A stretch of 64,000 nucleotides of DNA from an uncultured Subdoligranulum sp. (GCA_945830575.1 CALZZE010000011.1:1-64000); one strand, 5' to 3'; shown: positions 51,682 through 60,802, numbered from the stretch's first letter. A program made the numbers and translations. The notes: generated by a model not told the origin, from the letters alone.

Positions 51682-51773
51682 ATTATATCATAAAAAGGGA
51701 TGCAAAAGGGATACAAAAAACGACAAATTCTTTGCAGAGTGTGTCCCTTTTGCACCCGTTTGTATGCTATGAT
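51682..51773. promoter_or_regulatory. Palindromic divergent promoter element, copy 4 (covarying arms)
   Basis: Minus arm: TTTTGCA (51701-51707), 13 bp, TATAAT (51682-51687). Plus arm: TTTTGCA (51748-51754), 13 bp, TATGAT (about 51768-51773). Here both arms read CCCTTTTGCA where the other copies read CTCTTTTGCA, a matched change in the two half-sites. It serves the 1876-residue surface protein and the lipoprotein at 51811. Confidence 0.75.
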
Positions 51774-51810
51774 TAAATCAAAACAACAGAGAAAGAAAGG
51801 AATCTTCCCG

Positions 51811-53307
51811 ATGAAATGGAACAAACTCGCAGCAGCGGTGCTTTCGGTTTTTCTGGGACTTGTCCTTGCGGGCTGTCTCCAGACCGCAGAGCCGCAGTAT
51901 ACGCTGATTTTGACAAGCCCCAGCGATGAAAATGAACCCATGCCGCAGGGGCGGCACTTTTATGTCTCGGGCGCCATCGAAACGCAGGGCGGCAGCGGCG
52001 TTCCTGAGGATGCGCAGATGCTCGTCCGCCTGCTGGACGAAACCGGGCAGGCCGTGCGCACCGTCCGCAGCGTGGGGAAAGGCACCTCCTGCCTCTGGGC
52101 GTTCCATGAAAACTATGTGTACGATGTGCCGGATGACCCGGAACGCGCAGACTGCGTGGCCGGGTATGACCCCGTCCTTGTGGTGGAGGACGTAACCCGC
52201 CCCATGGAGTCCTTTGCCAATGCGGAAATCAAATGCGCGTTCAGCGATGACCAGTTCCGTGCCCTCATCGTCTGTGCCACCGATGCCGCCCACGGGCTTT
52301 TGCAGGATGACGGGGTGGGCTTTGTCAACGGGGACGGCACGGCCATCGAGGGACTGCCGGCGGGGGACTATTCGGTGCAGGTGACGCTGCTGGACGGCAG
52401 GGAACGGGTGCTCGCGTCTGCGGAAAAAGAACTGACCATCGGCAATCCCACCGACTCGGTGATTGGGCGGTTCCACCCGCAGGAGCACTATGAGCGGCTT
52501 CTTGACTGGTACAGCCAGCAGGGCTGGGCCATCAACATTGACTGGATCCCCGGATTTATGCCCACCTCCAACGGCGTTGTCAGCGGATTCCCCGCCATGT
52601 TTGCCAACAACGACCTTGCGGTGTACAGCGTTTCCAAGGCGCACATGCTGATGTACCTCATCGAGCCTTCCAGCAGCTCCAACCGTCTGGAGCTGGCGTA
52701 TCTGCAATATGCGGGGCGGGTCGGCAGTCCCGAAACCTTCGCGGCCTATCATTACGACATCGGGGAGCCGGTGGTGTACCTTCCGGACGGCGAAGTGTTG
52801 GAGGGAACCATCGTGCCCTTTGCGGAACAGGATTATCTGGATCTGTGCCGGGTGGATGAAGTGACCGACGAGGCGGTGGACAACATCTATCCCTTTGAGG
52901 GCAATTATAATGTAAAGTCCAACACCCGGCTGGACGGAACTGTCGTGGTGGACGCCTCCCGGAAATTTGCGGTATCGGGTGCGCTGGCGCCCTTTCAGGT
53001 GGAGCCGGAGGATGTGTCCCAAACCGAAGGCGGCCTGTACGAGCTGCGCAACAAATTCGATACCGTGACCTATACCTTTGACGATGGTACGTCCAGCCGG
53101 ACATACCGGAAATCCGCTGTGATGACACGGTACAATTACGCGATGCGTGCGAATGCCTACGTCTGCTATTATGAATTTTACAATGTGTTTGACGGCGCGG
53201 AGGTGCTGGAGCCGGGGAAAACCTACACCGTCACGGTGCAGGGGTATGACAATCATGGAACCCCGGTAGAGGGCGCACAGGAAACCATGACCATCCGTGC
53301 GGAATAA
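51811..53307 (+). CDS. Secreted lipoprotein of unknown function (498 aa)
   Basis: The signal ends in lipobox LVLAGC with Cys at about residue 22. Early beta-sandwich-like sequence (residues 30-210) is followed by an alpha/beta part (about 215-340, FHPQEHYERLLDWYSQQGW) and a C-terminal sandwich ending in KTYTVTVQGYDNHGTP. No catalytic motif is recognised. ATG 51811 has GAAAGGAA upstream. It shares element 4 with the large surface protein and is likely produced with it. Confidence 0.75.
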   Translation: MKWNKLAAAVLSVFLGLVLAGCLQTAEPQYTLILTSPSDENEPMPQGRHFYVSGAIETQGGSGVPEDAQMLVRLLDETGQAVRTVRSVGKGTSCLWAFHENYVYDVPDDPERADCVAGYDPVLVVEDVTRPMESFANAEIKCAFSDDQFRALIVCATDAAHGLLQDDGVGFVNGDGTAIEGLPAGDYSVQVTLLDGRERVLASAEKELTIGNPTDSVIGRFHPQEHYERLLDWYSQQGWAINIDWIPGFMPTSNGVVSGFPAMFANNDLAVYSVSKAHMLMYLIEPSSSSNRLELAYLQYAGRVGSPETFAAYHYDIGEPVVYLPDGEVLEGTIVPFAEQDYLDLCRVDEVTDEAVDNIYPFEGNYNVKSNTRLDGTVVVDASRKFAVSGALAPFQVEPEDVSQTEGGLYELRNKFDTVTYTFDDGTSSRTYRKSAVMTRYNYAMRANAYVCYYEFYNVFDGAEVLEPGKTYTVTVQGYDNHGTPVEGAQETMTIRAE

Positions 53308-53367
53308 AAACCGAAGACACCGTCTGGCTGAATCTGGCGGCAGGCAGCAAAAAACTGTCAGAAGATG

Positions 53368-53396
53368 TTGTCATGGGCCGGAAAATGTGTTATAAT
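53368..53396 (+). promoter_or_regulatory. Promoter of the major pilin gene
   Basis: TTGTCA (53368-53373) and TATAAT (53391-53396) with a 17-bp spacer; about 45 bp before the ATG. Confidence 0.78.
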
Positions 53397-53441
53397 CAAA
53401 CAAATGACTTTTACGGAAACCGTATGAAAAGAGGAACCCCC

Positions 53442-53924
53442 ATGAAGAAAAAAGGTTTTACGCTTGTGGAACTCATCGTTGTACTGGTCATTCTGGCGAT
53501 TCTTGCGGCGCTGCTCGTTCCCGCGCTGACAGGCTATATTGACAGGGCCAATGAAGAAAAACTGCAGGCGACCACCCGGCAGGTGGTCGTGGCGGCCCAG
53601 TCGGTGGTGTCGGAGGCGTATGCGGAGAATCCGGAACTTAAAAAGGGCAATTTGCAAGCGAGTACATTGGGAAATGACAATGTCGCTGTTTTTGGAGAAG
53701 ATATAAACCATATTAAACTGAGTGATATATGCGAGCTGGCGGAGATCGCGCAGGATATTACCAAGGTCGGAGATGCCTATCAAGGCAAGTTCAAAAACGG
53801 AATTTCGTGGGTCGGTATCGACTACGGAAATGACGGAAAGCTGATTCAGGTCCTTGTGAGCGATGGCACCCAAACCTGCACCTATGACGGAAAGACCGGA
53901 GACTATACAGTGGTGAAATACTGA
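53442..53924 (+). CDS. Type IV major pilin candidate
   Basis: 160 residues. A short leader MKKKG is cleaved after Gly5; mature FTLVELIVVLVILAILAALLVPAL has Glu5 and Pro22 as in major pilins, followed by a 120-residue globular domain. Its size, near-consensus N-terminus and strong own promoter make it the likely shaft subunit for the machinery at 16-23 kb, although it lies about 30 kb away. ATG 53442 has AGAGGA upstream. Composition in the second half is richer in A+T than its neighbours. Confidence 0.88.
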   Translation: MKKKGFTLVELIVVLVILAILAALLVPALTGYIDRANEEKLQATTRQVVVAAQSVVSEAYAENPELKKGNLQASTLGNDNVAVFGEDINHIKLSDICELAEIAQDITKVGDAYQGKFKNGISWVGIDYGNDGKLIQVLVSDGTQTCTYDGKTGDYTVVKY

Positions 53925-53944
53925 CCCCTTTTCTCCATACAGAA

Positions 53945-53986
53945 CGCTCCCTGCCCGGCGGCCTGCCGGACAGGGAGCGTGTTTTT
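53945..53986 (+). terminator. Terminator after the pilin gene
   Basis: CGCTCCCTG pairs with CAGGGAGCG, with an inner CCGGC/GCCGG stem, followed by TGTTTTT. Confidence 0.9.
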
Positions 53987-53994
53987 ATTTCCGT

Positions 53995-55560
53995 TTACGC
54001 CAGAAATTCCGCGGCGACCGCGTCAATGGCGGCGGGGTCGTTGGCAGCCCACGCGGCGTAGGTCAGGCCGGAATCCGCCACGGTGCGGCCCAGCTTCACA
54101 AGAAACTCCGGCACGCGGCTCTCCAGAATGACGCCCAGTTCCCGGCCCATGGCCTCCTGACCCTGCGCGTCGCAGCCGTTCACATACAGCGTGAAGGCGG
54201 ACAGGGGCTTCTTGTCCACCACCTTGGCCGCGCCCCGGAATCCGATGGCGCCGGTCTGGTGGGTGCCGCAGCTGGAGGGACAGCCGGAAATATGCACCTG
54301 CGGCAGCGCGGCGCAGGGAATGCCCGCCTGCCGCACCGCGTCCACGCTGGCGCGCAGCAGCGCCTGGGAATCCCGCACGCCTACCTGACAGATGGACGCG
54401 CCGATGCAGCTCACCGAAGTTTCAAACAGGCTGTGGGCGGTGTCGCCGTCCGTCAGCGCCAGCAGTTCGGCGGCCTGCGTTCCGGTCAGATTGACGAAAT
54501 ACGCCGTCTCATCGGGGGCCAGACGCATCTCCACCGGCGCGCCCATGCGGGCCACCGCGTCCGCCGCGGCGCAGAACACCCCCGCATCCGGCTGGCCGCC
54601 GATGGGGTGCCACGCCACTGCGTACAGGCCGGGCTGCTTCTGTGCCAGCACCCGGCGGCTGTCCGGCGGGGTGCTGCCGTCCCCCTGCAAGGCGGGCGCG
54701 GCGGCAGGCGCGGGCAGCGTCAGCTCCTCGCCGGAGGCGAACACCTCGTTCAGCTTTTGCAGATAGGCGGCCTTGTAGCCCTCCGGCCCGCCGCAAACCT
54801 CCTGCATATAGCGGGTGCGGGCCTTGGCCCGGTTGTCGTAGTTGCCGTAGGCGCGGAAGGTCAGCCACATGGCCTTGATATAGTACAGGATTTTCTGCGG
54901 CTCCACGCCCTCCGCCACCAGCACGCCGAAACGGGGGTTGTTGCCAAGGCCGCCGGCGCTGTACACATCAAACAGACCATCGGGGCGGGCGGCAAAGCCC
55001 AAATCCCGGTAGGTGGCGTGGGTCAGGTTTTTGGGGGAGTTGGAAAAGCCCACCTTCAGCTTGCGGGGCATCTTTTCCGCCTTCACAAAATGCATCAGAT
55101 AGTCCGCGGCGGCCTCGGCCCAGGGGGTCACATCAAAATACTCGCCCTCCTCCAGGCCGGACAGCGGGGAGCACATCACGTTGCGGGGGAAATCTCCGCC
55201 GCCGCCCATGGTGACGATGCCCGCGTCCAGTGCGTCTTCCATGATGCCGATGACCGCGTCGGGGCCAAGGTCATGCAGCTGGATGGTCTGGCAGGTGGTG
55301 AAGTGCAGGCGTTTGACCTGCCAGCGGCGCAGCGCATCGGCGGTAAAAGCCAGCTTTTCCCGGGTCACGCGGCCGGCGGTCATGCGCAGGCGCAGCATGC
55401 TGGCGGTGCCGCCCTTCTGGGCGTAGCTGCCATACAGGCCGGAAAAGCCCTTGTAGGCCATTTTGTCCACCTCGCCCGCGTAAAAAGCGCGGGTCTTTTC
55501 CGCAAAAGCGGGCAGGTCGGCTTTCCAGCTCTGGGGGGCAATTTTGTTGGGTACTGCCAT
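53995..55560 (-). CDS. Siroheme-type nitrite/sulfite reductase
   Basis: 521 residues. An N-terminal half-domain (LRLRMTAGRVTREKL) and a C-terminal catalytic half supply the siroheme/[4Fe-4S] ligands CIGASIC (C-x5-C) and GCPSSCG (C-x3-C). The enzyme performs six-electron reduction of sulfite or nitrite; which one cannot be told from the motifs alone. ATG 55560 is preferred, with GGAAGG upstream; the frame extends further without a ribosome site. Confidence 0.88.
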   Translation of the reverse strand: MAVPNKIAPQSWKADLPAFAEKTRAFYAGEVDKMAYKGFSGLYGSYAQKGGTASMLRLRMTAGRVTREKLAFTADALRRWQVKRLHFTTCQTIQLHDLGPDAVIGIMEDALDAGIVTMGGGGDFPRNVMCSPLSGLEEGEYFDVTPWAEAAADYLMHFVKAEKMPRKLKVGFSNSPKNLTHATYRDLGFAARPDGLFDVYSAGGLGNNPRFGVLVAEGVEPQKILYYIKAMWLTFRAYGNYDNRAKARTRYMQEVCGGPEGYKAAYLQKLNEVFASGEELTLPAPAAAPALQGDGSTPPDSRRVLAQKQPGLYAVAWHPIGGQPDAGVFCAAADAVARMGAPVEMRLAPDETAYFVNLTGTQAAELLALTDGDTAHSLFETSVSCIGASICQVGVRDSQALLRASVDAVRQAGIPCAALPQVHISGCPSSCGTHQTGAIGFRGAAKVVDKKPLSAFTLYVNGCDAQGQEAMGRELGVILESRVPEFLVKLGRTVADSGLTYAAWAANDPAAIDAVAAEFLA

Positions 55561-55598
55561 ATTCGGCACTTCCTTCCTGATGCTTGTTTTTTGTATTG

Positions 55599-56081
55599 TT
55601 ACCGGGTCTGCTCCCAGTATTCTCCCATGGAGGCTCCCGGTTTGCCGGTACATTCGTCATTCAGATACGCCGCCAGCCCCACTGCCGCCGGATTCCAGGC
55701 AAGGGCGGCTTCGGTGGTGGGGTACTCCACCTCGGCATACCAGAACCCGGTGGGCAGCGCCGGGTCCACACAGTTCACCTCCAGCGTCAGGCCGTCCGGC
55801 AGCGCGTAGCTGCGCCGCTCCTTTTCAATGAGCGGTTTGCCGATGAGATGCTCCAGCTTGCCGAACAGCGCCGCATCGATTTCTGTCTCGATTTCCTCCC
55901 GCGCCAGCGTGCCCGCGCCCTTGAAGCACAGCACCAGCGCGGTGCGCCCGCCCAGCTGGGCCTCCCGCCGGATGCGCACCGTGGGCCGCACGCTGATGTA
56001 GCCCTGGGCCATCTGGTGGGTTTCGGTCAGCGGCAGGCCCTCCGGCCAGCCTTTCACCATCCATTTGCGCTCAATTTCCAT
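55599..56081 (-). CDS. CYTH-domain phosphohydrolase
   Basis: 160 residues. The diagnostic ExExK motif is EIERK at residues 2-6, and alternating charged strands (VRIRRE, EIETEID, EVEYP) line the tunnel. CYTH proteins are triphosphate tunnel enzymes, commonly inorganic triphosphatases. ATG 56081 has AAGGAGG and lies 11 bp inside the end of the upstream membrane protein gene. Confidence 0.88.
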   Translation of the reverse strand: MEIERKWMVKGWPEGLPLTETHQMAQGYISVRPTVRIRREAQLGGRTALVLCFKGAGTLAREEIETEIDAALFGKLEHLIGKPLIEKERRSYALPDGLTLEVNCVDPALPTGFWYAEVEYPTTEAALAWNPAAVGLAAYLNDECTGKPGASMGEYWEQTR

Positions 56082-58296
56082 GGGATGTGCCCTCCTTTTT
56101 GCGGCGGCGCAGTTCCAGCGCCGCCAGTGCCGCCGCGGTGGCCAGCGAGGCAAGCTCGCCCAGACGGAACCGCATCGGCTCATGAACCTGCACCGTGACA
56201 GTCCCCCCGGACACCGGCGTCGTTACCTGCAACAGCTGCCAGTCACTCAGCGACAGCGGCAGGACCTCGCCAGTGTCCGCCAGCGTGGCCCGGTACAGAT
56301 TGAAATACCCGTACAACGGCAGCTGGATGCGTTCTCCCGGCTGTAGCCCCGCAAAGGAGAAGGTCAGCGTGCCGCCGCGGCGGCTCCAGTCCAGCGCCTC
56401 GCTGGTATCCGCCGAAACCACGCCCCGGCGGGCTTCCTCCCCCGCCTTTTCCAGGTCCACCTCGGTGAGAAGATACTGCCCCTCGTACAGCATGTCGTGA
56501 ATCCAGTTGTCGTTGGACCCCCGCAGAGCGGTTTCATTGACGTTCAGGTAGCCAGAGGAGGCGTTCAGGCCGCTGAGCATGGCCATGGACAGCACCACGC
56601 CCGCAACTGTGCGGTAATTCTGCTGCCACAGCGCTTCCATGGCGATGGCGGCGGTCACCGTCCAGCAGACACAGACAATGATGAGCATGCGCCAGGAAAA
56701 CTGCATCTTGCCGAACAGGTCATAGACGGCGGGAAGGGTCTCCTGGATCCTGCCCCAGGGGAACAGGTCGGAGCAGAAGAACAGCGCCAATGCGCCCATG
56801 CCCAGACAGCCAAGGCCGATGGAACGCCTGGACTTTTCCATGCGGGGGAGCAGCAGCACAAACAAAAGCAGGCACAGCAACAGCGCGAATCCCACCGACA
56901 GCGTCATGTCTCCCTGCGTTTCCAGGGTGTGCAGTTCCCCGTTGGTGCTGTAGGTTTCCATGAAAACCTGGGGCAGATACACCCATGCGGTGGTGAGTTT
57001 GACCAGAGGGTTCTGATAGATGTTCAGGTCCCACCGGGAAAAGTGCAGGAAGGGCACCAGATACCACAGGTTCAGCCCCACGGTGGCCGCTGCGGCACCC
57101 AGCAGCGTCAGGGGGCGGCGCCTGTCCGCAAAGAACCGGCGTCCGTCCGCCAGCAGCACCGCCGCACCGTACACCACCCCGAACACCACCACCAGAAAGG
57201 TGGAAATGATGTGGGACTGCAGCACCCCCGTGATGCCCAGCGAGGCCATCCAGAACCCCTTGCGATCATCCGCCTGCAGCAGGTTCCACAGACCCGCCAG
57301 CACCAACGGCAGGAACACCATGGCCAGCCCCTCACCGATGGCGGCGCGGATGTAAAATTCATTCATCCGGTAGGGGTTCAGAAGATACAGCACCGTGAAA
57401 AACACCGCGCCCCGGTCGCCCAGCATCTTTCGCATGGCGTAGTACGCCACAAACACTGTGGCAAAGGTCGCGCCAATCATCAGCATCTTGAAGGCCAGCA
57501 TCACCGAGGAACCCAGCGCGCACATGATGCCGGAGGGATATAAAAACAGCTCCGGGTACATGATGGGGCTGATATAACCAAGCCCGTCCCAGAAATCCCA
57601 GTTGAGCCGTACCGGGAACTGCCCGCTCAGCAGCGCCAGCCCCAGCCCGTAAATGCGGGAAAGGTGAAAGAAAACGTCATGCCCGTTGGGCAGATGCGCC
57701 GTCACAAAGGGCAGACTGGCCGCCGAGGCCAGCAGGTACAGCTGAAATGGCCGGGCGCTGCCTGCGCGGTATCTGCGCCACAAAAGCCAGCCCACCGCCG
57801 CAAACAGAACGGTAAAGCCCGCGATCCACCAGGTATCGGTGTACACCGGGCCGGTGCTTCGCAGACTGTAATTTACGATATCCAGCCACCCGTCCTCCCC
57901 GGCGTAGCAGCGGAGAACCAGCTCGTTGACGTGGTGGTCCAGCCGGAAGGTCAGATCGGTATGCCGGGCGTTGGGGTCGATGCCGGTGTCGGCCAGCACC
58001 AGATTGTTCATGGTATCCACCACTTCGAACCGGCTGCCCGCCGCGGCGTACCCGTACTGCACCGAAACCGTATACTCGCCGGGGCAGACGGCCTCGGCAT
58101 GCAGGCCCGCGCTGACCATTTCCCCGGCAAAGGCGGCGGTATCTCCGCTGGAAGCTGCCTCCGTGTAGGCTGCGGTATAGCCCGGTTCGGCTGTGGAGGT
58201 CCAGCGGACGTCCCTGCTCCGCAGGCCCCACACGGTCACGGCCGCCAGACACAGCATGGCCGCGGCCAGCAGCAGCCGGTTTTTGGAACACTTCAT
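56071..58296 (-). CDS. Large polytopic membrane protein, GT-C-like (YfhO/PTPS-related type)
   Basis: 741 residues. One N-terminal helix, an extracytoplasmic beta domain (about 30-160), then about eleven membrane helices and a C-terminal beta domain. HDVFFHLSRIYGLGLALLSGQFPVR is characteristic of the 6-pyruvoyl-tetrahydropterin-synthase-related membrane family; Asp in HD and Arg residues resemble GT-C catalytic loops. It may transfer sugars to surface polymers. ATG 58296 has AGAGGTGA upstream. The paralogue at 58390 is encoded divergently. Confidence 0.7.
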   Translation of the reverse strand: MKCSKNRLLLAAAMLCLAAVTVWGLRSRDVRWTSTAEPGYTAAYTEAASSGDTAAFAGEMVSAGLHAEAVCPGEYTVSVQYGYAAAGSRFEVVDTMNNLVLADTGIDPNARHTDLTFRLDHHVNELVLRCYAGEDGWLDIVNYSLRSTGPVYTDTWWIAGFTVLFAAVGWLLWRRYRAGSARPFQLYLLASAASLPFVTAHLPNGHDVFFHLSRIYGLGLALLSGQFPVRLNWDFWDGLGYISPIMYPELFLYPSGIMCALGSSVMLAFKMLMIGATFATVFVAYYAMRKMLGDRGAVFFTVLYLLNPYRMNEFYIRAAIGEGLAMVFLPLVLAGLWNLLQADDRKGFWMASLGITGVLQSHIISTFLVVVFGVVYGAAVLLADGRRFFADRRRPLTLLGAAAATVGLNLWYLVPFLHFSRWDLNIYQNPLVKLTTAWVYLPQVFMETYSTNGELHTLETQGDMTLSVGFALLLCLLLFVLLLPRMEKSRRSIGLGCLGMGALALFFCSDLFPWGRIQETLPAVYDLFGKMQFSWRMLIIVCVCWTVTAAIAMEALWQQNYRTVAGVVLSMAMLSGLNASSGYLNVNETALRGSNDNWIHDMLYEGQYLLTEVDLEKAGEEARRGVVSADTSEALDWSRRGGTLTFSFAGLQPGERIQLPLYGYFNLYRATLADTGEVLPLSLSDWQLLQVTTPVSGGTVTVQVHEPMRFRLGELASLATAAALAALELRRRKKEGTSHGN

Positions 58297-58316
58297 GGGA
58301 TCACCTCTTTGGAAAC

Positions 58317-58346
58317 AGTATATCACACTTGCACGGGCAACTGCAA
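58317..58346 (-). promoter_or_regulatory. Promoter of the leftward GT-C-like gene
   Basis: On the minus strand, TTGCAG (58341-58346) and TATACT (58317-58322) with an 18-bp spacer. It overlaps the rightward promoter. Confidence 0.65.
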
Positions 58347-58357
58347 TCGTGTATACT
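58329..58357 (+). promoter_or_regulatory. Promoter of the rightward GT-C-like gene
   Basis: TTGCAC (58329-58334) and TATACT (58352-58357) with a 17-bp spacer; overlaps the leftward promoter. Confidence 0.7.
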
Positions 58358-58389
58358 AAAAATATCTTTTTGTTCGGGAGGCTCATCGT

Positions 58390-60732
58390 ATGGAGTGGAT
58401 TCGCCGTCTGGCACAGCGCAAAAACCGGGTGTTTCTGGTGCTGGCTGCCGCGGAATTGGTGTTTCTGGGGTGGCGGTTGATCGGGGATTACCGTGTGCCG
58501 GAGCCGATCGTGTTGGGCGCTGCGGACCTGCGCACCTACAGCGACAGCTGTGTGCAGGATGAATACGGCGTCTGGGTGGAGAATTTCACCGGAACCTTTG
58601 CCATCACCCGATGGGCGGATGTGCCCGCCGGCAGCTATCGAATGGATGTGTATTATGAGAACACCGGCAGTCCGGGCAGCGTGTCCCTTGTCCATGAGGT
58701 CATTCCCAAAGCGCGGCTTGACACCGCCAGTCTGCCCACCGGCGGCGGCAGGGTGAGTTTTTCCCTGTGGATGCCGTACGGCAGTGATATCACACAGGTA
58801 AAAATCGACGCCGACTGCGCCGAGGGGGAGGTCATGCGGGTCACCGAGGTGCAGCTCATCCCCACCCACGCCTGGGCGTACACCCGGTTTCTCAGCCTGC
58901 TGGTGTTTTTTGTGCTGGCGGACTGGGCGCTGCTGCTTGCCACGCGGCGGCTGCCGCTGCCCATCCGCAGCGTGAAGGGCCGGTACAGCGCGATGGCGGT
59001 GCTGGCCATCACGGCCTTTGCCTGCCTGCCGCTGGGGATGGAGTATCTCCCCTATGCCCATGACCTGTCCATCCACCTCACCCGCATCGAGGGCCTTGCG
59101 GCGGGGCTGCGGGCCGGGCAGTTCCCGGTGCGCATGGACCCGGAAATCGTGCAGGGCGGGGGCTATCCCTTCAGCCTGATGTATTCCGACCTGTTCCTCT
59201 ATCCGTCGGCGGTGCTGCGGATTCTGGGGTATCCGCTGCAAACGGCGTATCGGCTGTATGCGGCGGCGGTGACGCTGGCCACCGCCTGCATCACCCGGTT
59301 CGTGCTGCGCCGCATGCTGGGCAGCGAAAGCATGGCCCTGCTGGGCACCGGGCTGTATGTGCTGTCCTATTACCGGCTGTCCAACGTTTTTGTGCGCGGC
59401 GCGGTGGGGGAGTACACCGCCATGATGTTTCTGCCGCTGGTGGTGTACGGGCTGTGGCGCATCTTTAACGAGGTCCGCCCCGGCACCGGTTGGCTTTGGC
59501 TGGCGCTGGGCTTTACCGGTATTTTGCAGAGCCATCTGCTCACCGCCGAGATGGCCGGTCTGTTCACGCTGCTGTTCTGTCTGGCCCTGTGGCGCAAAAC
59601 CTTTACAAAGCCGGTGTTCACCGCCCTGTGCAAGGCGGCGGGAACGGCGGTTCTGTGGAATCTCTGGTTTCTGGTGCCGCTGCTGCAATACATGGCGGGC
59701 GGCGTGTGCAAGGTCAAGTACGCCAACGACATGACCATGATGGTGGATAAGGCGGTTTACCCCACGCAGATCTTGATGATGTTTGGCCGCGGCGGCGGCT
59801 ACGCGGAATCCCTCACCTACGGCATGGGGCGGGAGATGCCCGCCACTGTGGGCACGGTGCTGGCCTTCGGGGCGCTGCTGCTGCCGCTGGCGCTGCTGGA
59901 CCCGGCGGTGCGGCGTCAGAACCGGACGCTGGCCGGAGCGGGAACACTGGTTTTTTGCTTCGCGGCGCTGGCTCTTTGGATGTCCACCGACGCCTTCCCC
60001 TGGTATGACCTGTTCCGTCTGGGCGGCCCCCTGGCCTCGCTGGCGGCAAAGCTGCAATTCCCGTGGCGGTTCCTGAGTCTGGCAACGCTGCTGCTGGTGG
60101 TGTGCATCCTGTGCGCGCTGGTGCTGTTCCGCCATGCCCGGCCGGAGCTATTCCGTATGGCGGTGCCGCTGCTGCTGGTGTGTACGCTGATCCCCGCCGG
60201 GCAGCTTTTGTATGAGGTGTGCGCTTACAGCGAGGTCAACCGCTACAACGGCATGCACCGGGAGGAAGCCGTCATGGAGCAGAGCGCGGGCCGCAGCGAT
60301 GTGGTATACTACATGAGCCTTGGCTCCATCTCCACGCTGTCGGAACAGGTGGGCGGCGGCGAATACCTGCCCACCGATATACAAAACAACGGCAGCATTC
60401 TCACGGAGCCCCGCATCCCCGAGGATGTGGAGGTGTCGTATCAGAAGGACGGGCTGACCGTCACCCTGTCCGGCGTCAACCACGGCGGGGATGCCGTGGT
60501 GACGCTGCCGCTGCTGGCCTATCCGGGCTACACGCTGTCCGGGGAGGGCGCGGCGCTGTCCCGGCAGGACGGCTATCTGACCGTGCTGCTGCCTGCCGGC
60601 TGGCAGGGCACCCTGACGGTGCGCTGGACGGGGCTGTGGTACTGGCGTCTGGCCGATGCCATCAGCCTTGCCGCCATCGCGGCCACCGCGGTGCTGGTTC
60701 GGCGCAAATTGCACAAAAAGTCTGCTTTGTGA
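58390..60732 (+). CDS. Large polytopic membrane protein, GT-C-like, paralogue of the gene at 56071
   Basis: 780 residues with the same plan as its divergent neighbour: N-terminal helix, extracytoplasmic beta domain (about 30-170), about eleven helices, C-terminal beta domain, final helix and basic tail. AHDLSIHLTRIEGLAAGLRAG corresponds to the HD-x-HL motif of the partner, and GQFPVR is shared. Start ATG 58390 has GGGAGG upstream. Probably a gene duplication with inversion. The sugar or lipid substrate is unknown. Confidence 0.7.
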   Translation: MEWIRRLAQRKNRVFLVLAAAELVFLGWRLIGDYRVPEPIVLGAADLRTYSDSCVQDEYGVWVENFTGTFAITRWADVPAGSYRMDVYYENTGSPGSVSLVHEVIPKARLDTASLPTGGGRVSFSLWMPYGSDITQVKIDADCAEGEVMRVTEVQLIPTHAWAYTRFLSLLVFFVLADWALLLATRRLPLPIRSVKGRYSAMAVLAITAFACLPLGMEYLPYAHDLSIHLTRIEGLAAGLRAGQFPVRMDPEIVQGGGYPFSLMYSDLFLYPSAVLRILGYPLQTAYRLYAAAVTLATACITRFVLRRMLGSESMALLGTGLYVLSYYRLSNVFVRGAVGEYTAMMFLPLVVYGLWRIFNEVRPGTGWLWLALGFTGILQSHLLTAEMAGLFTLLFCLALWRKTFTKPVFTALCKAAGTAVLWNLWFLVPLLQYMAGGVCKVKYANDMTMMVDKAVYPTQILMMFGRGGGYAESLTYGMGREMPATVGTVLAFGALLLPLALLDPAVRRQNRTLAGAGTLVFCFAALALWMSTDAFPWYDLFRLGGPLASLAAKLQFPWRFLSLATLLLVVCILCALVLFRHARPELFRMAVPLLLVCTLIPAGQLLYEVCAYSEVNRYNGMHREEAVMEQSAGRSDVVYYMSLGSISTLSEQVGGGEYLPTDIQNNGSILTEPRIPEDVEVSYQKDGLTVTLSGVNHGGDAVVTLPLLAYPGYTLSGEGAALSRQDGYLTVLLPAGWQGTLTVRWTGLWYWRLADAISLAAIAATAVLVRRKLHKKSAL

Positions 60733-60773
60733 CGATGGCGCGCATGCGAAATGCCGAAAATTGTATTTATGCA

Positions 60774-60802
60774 TTGACTTTGAATATTTATACGGTTATA
60801 CT
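60774..60802 (+). promoter_or_regulatory. Promoter of the second amino-acid importer operon
   Basis: TTGACT (60774-60779) and TATACT (60797-60802) with a 17-bp spacer. Confidence 0.78.

Noticed and set aside
58297-60135. N-terminal extension of the leftward membrane protein to 1354 codons
   Set aside because: The extension is antisense to the 58390 gene and crosses both promoters; ATG 58296 has a good ribosome site and hydrophobic start.
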